Below the pieces are notes generated by a model that was not told the origin of the DNA, searched no databases, and saw nothing but the letters and a program-made list of their open reading frames with translations. A stretch of 64,000 nt of DNA from CAWAYR01 sp050250955 (GTDB lineage: Bacteria; Acidobacteriota; Vicinamibacteria; Vicinamibacterales; UBA2999), in NCBI GenBank assembly GCA_050250955.1, contig JBFWNR010000003.1, positions 434,001 to 498,000 of the forward strand, written 5' to 3'. Each line of letters opens with the position of its first letter. Within the stretch, counting starts at the first letter, position 1. The translations under genes and the position numbers were made by a program. Below are positions 25,358 to 34,467 of the stretch, in pieces.

Positions 25358-26752
25358 GTGACCGACGACCTGCACGTCGTCGTATTGGCGGCTGGAAAGG
25401 GCACGCGGATGCGGTCCGCGCTGCCAAAGGTGCTACATCGGGCGGCCGGACTGCCGCTGGTCGAGTGGGTCGTACGGGCGGCGCGCGGCCTGCGGCCGAA
25501 AAGCATCACCATCGTGCTCGGCCACGAGTCGGATCAGGTGCGCGACTGGTTCGCCGGCGCCGAGGACGTGCGGTTCGTCATCCAGGAGCCACAGCTCGGC
25601 ACCGGGCACGCCCTGCTCCAGGCGGAGCGGGTACTGGCCGGGCGCCAGGGGACGGTGCTGCTGCTGTCGGGCGATGCGCCGCTCGTCACCAAGGCCAGCC
25701 TGGAGCGCCTGGTGGCACTGCGTCGGGAGGTCGGCGCGTCGGTGGCCGTGGCCACCGCCGAGCTTGCCGACCCGGCAGGTTACGGCCGGGTGATTCGTGA
25801 CCCGGACGGCGCCCTGGCCCGCATCGTCGAGGACCGGGACGCCACGCCGGCCGAACGCGCGATCACCGAGATCAACAGCGGGGTCTATGCCTTTGCGCTG
25901 GCCTCGCTGTTCGATGCGCTGCGCAGTCTCGGCACGGGTAACGCCCAGGGCGAGTACTACCTGCCCGAACTGGTGGCCGTGCACCGCCGGGCCGGCCGGG
26001 TGGTAGTGGCCGACCGGGTCGGCGAAGCCGACGAGATCCGCGGCATCAACACCCGGGCCGAACTGGCGGCGGTGGGCCGGCTGTTGCAGGAGCGCATCAA
26101 CCGGGCACTCATGGCGACCGGCGTGACCCTGGTGGATCCGGCCACGGCGTACATCGGGCCGGACGTGACCATCGGCGCGGACTCCATCGTTCACCCGTTC
26201 GTGTGCCTCGAGGGGCGAACCGACGTCGGCACGGGGTGCGAGCTGCACGCCGGCGTCCGGATCGTGGAGTCGACGCTGGGGCGCGACGTCACGGTGTTCA
26301 ACCACACGGTGATCGCCGACTCGACCGTGGCTGAAGGGGCTCATATTGGGCCGTTTGCCAGAATAAGGCCAAATTCGTACCTGGGAAGCGGATCTCACGT
26401 CGGAAACTTCGTCGAAGTGAAGAAGTCCAGCATCGGTGACGGGACCAAAATTGGGCATTTGTCCTACATTGGCGACGCGTCGCTGGGAGCCGGGGTCAAC
26501 ATCGGTGCCGGCACGATTACCTGCAATTTCGACGGCCGCAGCAAGCACCACACGTCTATCGGCGACAAGGCGTTTGTCGGCAGCGACTCCACTCTCGTCG
26601 CCCCGGTGACCATCGGCGCCGGCGCTTACGTCGCGGCCGGATCGGCGATCACCGAGGATGTCCCGCCGGGCGGTCTGGGCATCGCGCGCGGCCGGCAGAC
26701 CAACAAGCCGGGCTGGGCCACGGCCCGGACCGCCGCCAAGGACCACGGCTAA
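25358..26752 (+). CDS. glmU: bifunctional UDP-GlcNAc pyrophosphorylase / GlcN-1-P acetyltransferase
   Basis: This 464-residue enzyme carries out the last two steps to UDP-N-acetylglucosamine for peptidoglycan and LPS. Residues 1-230 are the uridylyltransferase (VVLAAGKGTRMRSALPKVLH; LSGDAPL). Residues 250-450 form the left-handed beta-helix acetyltransferase with hexapeptide repeats and the catalytic region around NFVEVKKSSIGDG. The start is GTG 25358, eight bases after GGAAGGAG. An AT-rich patch lies at about 26,340-26,470. glmS follows, giving a complete amino-sugar pair. Confidence 0.96.
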   Translation: MTDDLHVVVLAAGKGTRMRSALPKVLHRAAGLPLVEWVVRAARGLRPKSITIVLGHESDQVRDWFAGAEDVRFVIQEPQLGTGHALLQAERVLAGRQGTVLLLSGDAPLVTKASLERLVALRREVGASVAVATAELADPAGYGRVIRDPDGALARIVEDRDATPAERAITEINSGVYAFALASLFDALRSLGTGNAQGEYYLPELVAVHRRAGRVVVADRVGEADEIRGINTRAELAAVGRLLQERINRALMATGVTLVDPATAYIGPDVTIGADSIVHPFVCLEGRTDVGTGCELHAGVRIVESTLGRDVTVFNHTVIADSTVAEGAHIGPFARIRPNSYLGSGSHVGNFVEVKKSSIGDGTKIGHLSYIGDASLGAGVNIGAGTITCNFDGRSKHHTSIGDKAFVGSDSTLVAPVTIGAGAYVAAGSAITEDVPPGGLGIARGRQTNKPGWATARTAAKDHG

Positions 26753-26778
26753 CCGCCGGCTTCGGAGACCACCAGACC

Positions 26779-28623
<1,845 letters not shown>

Positions 28624-28736
28624 CTGGCGGCTAGGGTCTAGCGGCTAGCGGCTGGTGCTCTCAGCTCCGCGTTCCAGCACCCAGCTGGTTGGGAACTGAG
28701 GGTCGAGCCACCAGCCGCCGGCCGCCAGCCGCTAGT
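28624..28736. repeat. inverted octamer-repeat cluster (glmS-uvrD gap)
   Basis: The gap carries copies of the CTAGCGGC octamer in one orientation (28,624-28,660), and their reverse complement with GCCAGCCGCTAG at 28,705-28,736. The arms, read CTAGCGGCTAGCGGCTGGTG... and its complement, can fold into a long imperfect hairpin. The right arm ends two bases before the uvrD start. Confidence 0.75.
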
Positions 28737-28738
28737 CC

Positions 28739-31000
28739 ATGGACCTCCTCTCCTCCCTCAACCCCGAGCAGCGCGCGGCGGCGTCGCACGTCGACGGCGC
28801 ACTGCTCATCCTCGCCGGGGCCGGCTCGGGCAAGACCCGGGTCATCGCCCATCGGGTCGCCTGGCTGGTGCTCGCCGGCCATGCGCAACCCGACGAGATC
28901 CTCGCCGTCACCTTCACCAACAAGGCCGCCGAGGAGATGCGGACGCGCGTCGAAGGCCTGCTCGATCGCGACTGCCGGGCGATGTGGATCTCGACGTTCC
29001 ACGCCCTCTGCGCCCGGCTGCTGCGCCGCGAAGCCCACCATCTCGGCCTGTCGCGCAGCTTCACCATCTATGACTCGGCCGACCAGCAGGCGGTCGTCAA
29101 GCAGCTGATCCGCGACTACCAGCTCGACGACGCCACCTACCAGCCACGCATGGTGCTGTCGCGGATCAGCCACGCCAAGAACCGGATGGAAGGCCCCGAG
29201 ACGTTCAGCGGCGCCTGGAATCCCCGCGACAAGGAGATCGGCCGGCTCTACGCCGGCTACCTCAAGGCCCTGGCCGACGCCAGCGCCGTCGACTTCGACG
29301 ACCTGCTGCTCAAGAGCGTCGAGCTGTTCGACCGGGTCCCGGCGGTGCGCGAACGCTACGCGCGGCGCTTCCGCTTCGCGATGATCGACGAGTACCAGGA
29401 CACCAACCGGCCCCAGTATCTGCTGGTCAAGCAGCTGGTGAGCGTCCACGGCAACCTGTGCGTGGTCGGCGATCCCGACCAGTCGATCTACAAGTGGCGC
29501 GGTGCCGACGTCCGCAACATCCTCGATTTCGAACACGACTTTCCCGACGCGGTCACGGTCAAGCTGGAGCGCAACTACCGGTCCACTCAGGTGATTCTCG
29601 ACGCCGCGTCCGCGGTGGTCAGCCACAACCGCGGCCGCAAGGACAAGGTGCTGTGGACCGATCAGGCCGGCGGCGCGCCGATCGTCACTTACCGCGGCGC
29701 CGATGAGCTGGACGAGGCGGATTTCATCGTCAAGACCATCCGCGGCGGACTGGCCGGCGACGCCCGGGCGACGGCGGCGGTGCTCTACCGCACCAACGCG
29801 CAGTCACGGGCGGTCGAAGACGGGCTGCGGATGGCCGGCATCCCCTATCAGGTCCTCGGCGGCACCGGGTTCTACGAGCGCAAGGAGATCAAGGACGCGC
29901 TCGCCTACCTCAAGCTGGTCCTGAACCCGCACGACGACGTCGCCCTGCGCCGAGTCATCAACGTCCCGCCGCGCGGCATCGGCAAGGGGGTCATGGACGC
30001 CCTCGAACGCATCGACCCCGGCGCCCCCGACATCGACGCGCCGCCGCTGCTGGCCGGCCTGACCGCCGTCGAGTCGGCGCAGTCGCTGTGGGCGAAACTG
30101 GATGCCGGCGTGACGCGGGGGCTGCTCACCGGTCGGCAGCTGGCGCCCGTGCAGGCCTTTCGCGACATGCTCCTCGAGGTCACCGCCCTGGCCGGCGAGC
30201 GCAGTGTGTCGGCGGTGCTGGGCGTCCTTCTCGATCGCAGCGGCTACCTGCGGGAGCTGCGTGAAGAGCGGAGCGAAGAGGCCGACGGCCGCATCGAGAA
30301 CCTGATGGAGCTGGTGTCGGCGGCGCGGGAGTACGAACTGGCGACGCCCGAAGCGAGCCTGCCCGACTTCGTGGATCGGCTGGCGCTGCTCTCCGACGTC
30401 GACAAGCCAGAGGGGAGCCGGGCGGCCAAGGTCCTGCTGATGACCCTGCACTCGGCCAAGGGCCTGGAGTTCCCGCTGGTCGTCATCGCCGGCCTCGAGG
30501 AGGGGTTGTTCCCGCATTCCCGGGCCGTGGAGGACGAGTCGGAGCTCGAGGAGGAACGACGGCTGTGCTACGTCGGCATCACCCGGGCGCGGCGGGAGCT
30601 GGTGCTCACGAGCGCGGCCCGGCGGCGGGTCTTCGGTGAGTACCAGAGCACCGAGCCGTCGCGCTTCCTCGACGAGATTCCGCCGGAGCTGCGTCGTCAT
30701 GAGGAGTCGCTGGTGGCGATGCAGCGCGCCGCCGCCCGCGACACCCGCGGCTGGGGCTACGCGCCGAATCCCTATCGGCACCAGGCGCCGGCGCGGCGCC
30801 GCGAGTACGCCGCCGAGGACGAGGACCAGTCCGGGCGCGGTGGCCTGCGGTCCGGCGGCAAGGTCCGCCACCCGATGTTCGGGGTCGGCACCGTCGTGTC
30901 GGTGGAGGAGCTCGACGACGACCTCAAGGTCGTCGTCAAGTTCGGGTCGGTCGGCCAGAAGACCCTGCGCGCCAAGTACGCCAAGCTGGAGCTGGCGTGA
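28739..31000 (+). CDS. pcrA: UvrD/PcrA/Rep-type ATP-dependent DNA helicase
   Basis: This 753-residue superfamily 1A helicase unwinds DNA 3'-to-5' in repair and replication-fork rescue. Motifs are the Q-motif region LNPEQRAAASH, Walker A AGAGSGKTRV, motif II FAMIDEYQDTN, GDPDQSIYKWRGAD, and motif VI RRLCYVGITRARREL. The C-terminal 45 residues (VRHPMFGVGTVVSVEE) form the Tudor-like RNA-polymerase contact found in PcrA/UvrD. ATG 28739 has no Shine-Dalgarno; the octamer repeat lies directly before it. Confidence 0.94.
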   Translation: MDLLSSLNPEQRAAASHVDGALLILAGAGSGKTRVIAHRVAWLVLAGHAQPDEILAVTFTNKAAEEMRTRVEGLLDRDCRAMWISTFHALCARLLRREAHHLGLSRSFTIYDSADQQAVVKQLIRDYQLDDATYQPRMVLSRISHAKNRMEGPETFSGAWNPRDKEIGRLYAGYLKALADASAVDFDDLLLKSVELFDRVPAVRERYARRFRFAMIDEYQDTNRPQYLLVKQLVSVHGNLCVVGDPDQSIYKWRGADVRNILDFEHDFPDAVTVKLERNYRSTQVILDAASAVVSHNRGRKDKVLWTDQAGGAPIVTYRGADELDEADFIVKTIRGGLAGDARATAAVLYRTNAQSRAVEDGLRMAGIPYQVLGGTGFYERKEIKDALAYLKLVLNPHDDVALRRVINVPPRGIGKGVMDALERIDPGAPDIDAPPLLAGLTAVESAQSLWAKLDAGVTRGLLTGRQLAPVQAFRDMLLEVTALAGERSVSAVLGVLLDRSGYLRELREERSEEADGRIENLMELVSAAREYELATPEASLPDFVDRLALLSDVDKPEGSRAAKVLLMTLHSAKGLEFPLVVIAGLEEGLFPHSRAVEDESELEEERRLCYVGITRARRELVLTSAARRRVFGEYQSTEPSRFLDEIPPELRRHEESLVAMQRAAARDTRGWGYAPNPYRHQAPARRREYAAEDEDQSGRGGLRSGGKVRHPMFGVGTVVSVEELDDDLKVVVKFGSVGQKTLRAKYAKLELA

Positions 31001-31054
31001 CTCCCTGGTCGCCGGTCCCTGGTTCCCGGTCCCTGCGCGGAGCGGGTGCGAGGT

Positions 31055-31780
31055 TTACACGCCCGCGATCCTGGTGATGATCCAGCGCCCTTCGCGCGCC
31101 TCGCCGCCGAGCGTGCCGACGGCGCGCGTCATGGTGACCGTCAGGGTTGCCGGCGCCGTCTGCCCCTGCGGGTTGCGGATCTCGGCGTCGAGGACGACGT
31201 CCTTGCTCACCATCTCGCCAGTGAACGCCGACGGATCGAACGGCGGCTGACCCGGCTGGGTCAGCGACGCCTCGGCCGGCCCGGTTGCGTCCACGACAGC
31301 CGCGCGCGCCGCCGACACCGCCCGGGTGTATGTGGCGCTGTCCTCGCGCCACTTGTCCCACGCGGCCTTTACCACCTGCTGGGCAGGTGTCAGCCGCGCC
31401 TTCGGATCGCGCTCGAGCTTCACGACCTGTTCGATCACCGGCAGATTGGCGTTCTGGTACTCCATCTTCCGCTTGGCGAACTCCGACTCGGCGTCGCGGG
31501 CCTGGCGCTCCGCTTCGAGCAGGGACTTGAGATCCAGCGGGGTGCGGTTCTCGGGGGTGACGCTGGTGATCGTGAAGTCCTCGACCGTGCCCTGCTCGCG
31601 CGGGTCGAGCGACACCGCCGACATCATCGCCAGCGTGGTGTTGTCGCGGGCCCGGGCGGCGCGGAAGAACTGGGTGAGGAACTGCTGCTCGGGCGGACGC
31701 GAGCAGGCCGCCGCCGTCAGGGCGAGGGGTAGCACTGCGGTCACGACGGCCAGGCCTGCTCGAAGTCGATAGCGGGTCAT
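31055..31780 (-). CDS. small exported or lipoprotein of unknown function
   Basis: This 241-residue protein begins with a hydrophobic signal ending ALTAAACS, a near-lipobox (C26). ATG 31780 is preferred because GGGAGGA lies just upstream; longer in-frame starts add only an Arg/Pro-rich leader. Residues 75-130 are rich in charged residues and predicted helical (LLEAERQARDAESEFAKRK). The last 60 residues look like a beta domain with a closing EGRWIITRIAGV. I do not recognise the family. It precedes nothing on its strand and is converging with pcrA, so it is probably monocistronic. Confidence 0.75.
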   Translation of the reverse strand: MTRYRLRAGLAVVTAVLPLALTAAACSRPPEQQFLTQFFRAARARDNTTLAMMSAVSLDPREQGTVEDFTITSVTPENRTPLDLKSLLEAERQARDAESEFAKRKMEYQNANLPVIEQVVKLERDPKARLTPAQQVVKAAWDKWREDSATYTRAVSAARAAVVDATGPAEASLTQPGQPPFDPSAFTGEMVSKDVVLDAEIRNPQGQTAPATLTVTMTRAVGTLGGEAREGRWIITRIAGV

Positions 31781-31835
31781 CTCGTCCTCCCTGCGCGGGC
31801 GCAGCTCGCCCAGGCGCTGTCCGGCGGCGCGGCCG

Positions 31836-34382
31836 TCAGCCCTCGGTCGGCGGCTCGGGTGGCACGTCGGGCGGCGTCCCGTCGGGCGGCACCTCAGCCG
31901 TGTCGTCGGGCACGGCCGGATCCTCGTCACGATCGACGAGCGCCACAGACACTACCTTGTCACCACCCTCGAGGTCCATCAGGCGGACGCCCTGCGTGGC
32001 GCGGCCGATGATCCGGATGTCCTCGGTCGGGGTGCGGAGAATCTTGCCCTGTTCGGTGATGAGCAGCAGTTCCTTGTCGTCGCCTTCGACCCGCGCGATC
32101 TGGATCACCTTGCCGTTCTTCTCGGTGATCTCGACGTTCTTCAGGCCGAGGCCGCCTCGGCTCTGGACCCGATACTCGTCGAGCGGCGTTCGCTTGCCAT
32201 AGCCGAGCTCGGTGACCGTGAGCAGGGTGCCGGCCGGCGTCACCACCTCCATCGCCACGACTTCGTCGCCCTCGCGCAGGCTGATGCCGCGCACGCCGTA
32301 GGCGGTGCGGCCCATCGGCCTCACGTCGTCCTCGGGGAAGCGGATCGCCATGCCGTCGCGCGTGCCGATGAAGATCTCGCTGGCGCCGTCGGAGACCTGC
32401 ACCGCGATCACGCCGTCGCCGTCGTCGACGCCCATCGCGATGATGCCGCCGGCGCGGGGATTCGCGTAGGCGGAGAGCTCCGTCTTCTTGATGACGCCCA
32501 GCCTGGTGCCCATCACGACGTAGTGGCCGTCGTCGAACTGGCGGACGGCGACCATCGAGGCGATTCGCTCGCCCGGCTCCATCTGCACCAGGTTGGCGAT
32601 CGACTTGCCGCGGCCGTCGGCGCCGACGTCGGGAATCTCGTGCACCTTCAGCCAGTAGGCGCGGCCGCGGTCCGAGAAGATCATCATGTAGGAATGCGTC
32701 GAGGCCACGTAGAGGTGGTCGACGACGTCTTCGTCGCGGGTCCGCATGCCGATGCGGCCCTTGCCGCCGCGCCGCTGCTGACGATAGGTCGAGATCGGCG
32801 TCCGCTTGATGTAGCCGGTGTCGGTGACCGTGATCGCCACGTCCTCGTCGGCAATCAGGTCCTCGATGCTGAATTCGCTCTCGTCGTCGATGATCTCGGT
32901 ACGCCGCGCATCGCTGAACGTCGCCTGGGCCGCCTTCAGTTCGTCGACGATGATCTGCAGCAGCCGGGTCTGACTGCCGAGGATGCCGCGCAGCGTCTCG
33001 ACGAGCTGGAGCAGCTCGGCCAGCTCGTCGAGGATCTTCTGTCGCTCCAGGCCGGTCAGGCGCTGCAGCTGCATGTCGAGGATGGCCTGGGCCTGGATCT
33101 CCGAGAGCCCGAATTGCGTGACCAGGCCGGCCTTGGCTTCGGCGGTGGTCTTCGAGGCGCGGATCAGGGTGATGGCGGCGTCGAGGTTGTCGAGCGCGAT
33201 CCGCAGCCCCTCGAGGATGTGGGCGCGGGCCTCGGCCTTGCGGAGCTCGAACTCGATCCGCCGGCGGACGACGTCGCGCCGGAAGTCGATGAAGTGCTCG
33301 ACGACTTCGAGCAGCGACAGCACCCGCGGCCGGCCGGCGACGATGGCCAGCATGATGATGCCGAAGGTCTGCTGCAGCTGGGTGTGCTTGTAGAGGTTGT
33401 TGAGGACGACCTCGCCGACCTCGCCGCGCTTGAGCTCGATGACGACCCGCATGCCGTCGCGGTCCGATTCGTCGCGGATGTCGGAGATGCCTTCGATGGT
33501 CTTGTCGCGCACCAGGTCGGCGATTCGTTCGACCAGCTTGGCTTTGTTGACCTGGTAGGGGATCTCGGTGACGACGATCTGCTGGCGGTCGGCCTTCTTC
33601 TGCTGCTCGATCTCACAGCGGGCGCGCACCTGGATGCCGCCGCGGCCGGTGACATACGCCTCGTGGATACCGCGCCGGCCGACGATGAGGCCGCCGGTGG
33701 GGAAGTCGGGCCCGGGAATCAGCCGGATCAGCTCGCGCAGTTTCTGCTCGCGGGAGAACGTCGGGCCGCCGGCCGGCGCCATCAGCGTCTGCTCGATGAC
33801 CCACACCACTCCGTCGATCACCTCGCGCATGTTGTGCGGCGGGATGTTGGTGGCCATGCCGACGGCGATGCCGGTCGAGCCGTTGACGAGAAGGTTCGGG
33901 TAGACAGTGGGGAAGACCGTCGGCTCGGTGGTGGTCTCGTCGAAGTTGGGGACGTAGTCGACGGTGTCCTTGTCGAGGTCGTCCATCATCGCTTCGGCGA
34001 GGGCTTCGAGCCGCGCTTCCGTGTAGCGATAGGCCGCCGGGGTGTCGCCGTCGATCGAGCCGAAGTTGCCCTGGCCGTCGACCAGGGTCTTGCGCATGTT
34101 GAAGTCCTGGGCGAGGCGGACCAGGGTGTCGTAGGCCGGGGCGTCGCCGTGCGGATGGTAGTTGCCGATGACCTCGCCGACGATCTTGGCGCACTTGCGG
34201 TAGGCGCGGTTGCTGGCCAGCCCCATCTGCCGCATCGCATAGAGCACGCGGCGATGCGCCGGCTTCAGCCCGTCGCGCACGTCGGGAAGCGCCCGCCCGA
34301 TGATCACGCTCATGGCGTAATCGAGGTACGAGCGCTTCATCTCGTCTTCGATGTTGACCGGCAGTCGTGTCTCGGAACTCAT
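31836..34382 (-). CDS. gyrA: DNA gyrase subunit A
   Basis: This 848-residue subunit cuts and rejoins DNA during supercoiling. The catalytic tyrosine lies in AAYRYTEARL. The C-terminal beta-pinwheel has the gyrase-defining box QRRGGKGR, which separates it from ParC. The tail is acidic and proline-rich. In the quinolone-resistance region the sequence is HPHGDAPAYD, so Ala occupies the E. coli Ser83 position and Pro the next. The ribosome site GGGAG overlaps the edge of an octamer repeat. Confidence 0.97.
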   Translation of the reverse strand: MSSETRLPVNIEDEMKRSYLDYAMSVIIGRALPDVRDGLKPAHRRVLYAMRQMGLASNRAYRKCAKIVGEVIGNYHPHGDAPAYDTLVRLAQDFNMRKTLVDGQGNFGSIDGDTPAAYRYTEARLEALAEAMMDDLDKDTVDYVPNFDETTTEPTVFPTVYPNLLVNGSTGIAVGMATNIPPHNMREVIDGVVWVIEQTLMAPAGGPTFSREQKLRELIRLIPGPDFPTGGLIVGRRGIHEAYVTGRGGIQVRARCEIEQQKKADRQQIVVTEIPYQVNKAKLVERIADLVRDKTIEGISDIRDESDRDGMRVVIELKRGEVGEVVLNNLYKHTQLQQTFGIIMLAIVAGRPRVLSLLEVVEHFIDFRRDVVRRRIEFELRKAEARAHILEGLRIALDNLDAAITLIRASKTTAEAKAGLVTQFGLSEIQAQAILDMQLQRLTGLERQKILDELAELLQLVETLRGILGSQTRLLQIIVDELKAAQATFSDARRTEIIDDESEFSIEDLIADEDVAITVTDTGYIKRTPISTYRQQRRGGKGRIGMRTRDEDVVDHLYVASTHSYMMIFSDRGRAYWLKVHEIPDVGADGRGKSIANLVQMEPGERIASMVAVRQFDDGHYVVMGTRLGVIKKTELSAYANPRAGGIIAMGVDDGDGVIAVQVSDGASEIFIGTRDGMAIRFPEDDVRPMGRTAYGVRGISLREGDEVVAMEVVTPAGTLLTVTELGYGKRTPLDEYRVQSRGGLGLKNVEITEKNGKVIQIARVEGDDKELLLITEQGKILRTPTEDIRIIGRATQGVRLMDLEGGDKVVSVALVDRDEDPAVPDDTAEVPPDGTPPDVPPEPPTEG

Positions 34383-34389
34383 GCGCTCC

Positions 34390-34458
34390 CTAGCCGCTGA
34401 GGCCTGCTGAGGGCCCGGTGTCCTAGCCGCTAGCCGCTGGCCGCTGGCCGCTAGCCGC
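34390..34458. repeat. octamer repeat array, gyrB-gyrA gap
   Basis: CTAGCCGC units and the variant CTGGCCGC stand head to tail at 34,422-34,458, with one further copy at 34,390-34,399. The array fills most of the 85-base gap between gyrB and gyrA. Confidence 0.8.
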
Positions 34459-34467
34459 GTTCGAAAC

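Noticed and set aside
34422..34458. Octamer arrays considered as CRISPR
   Set aside because: Units are 8 bp with no spacers, and no cas genes are present.
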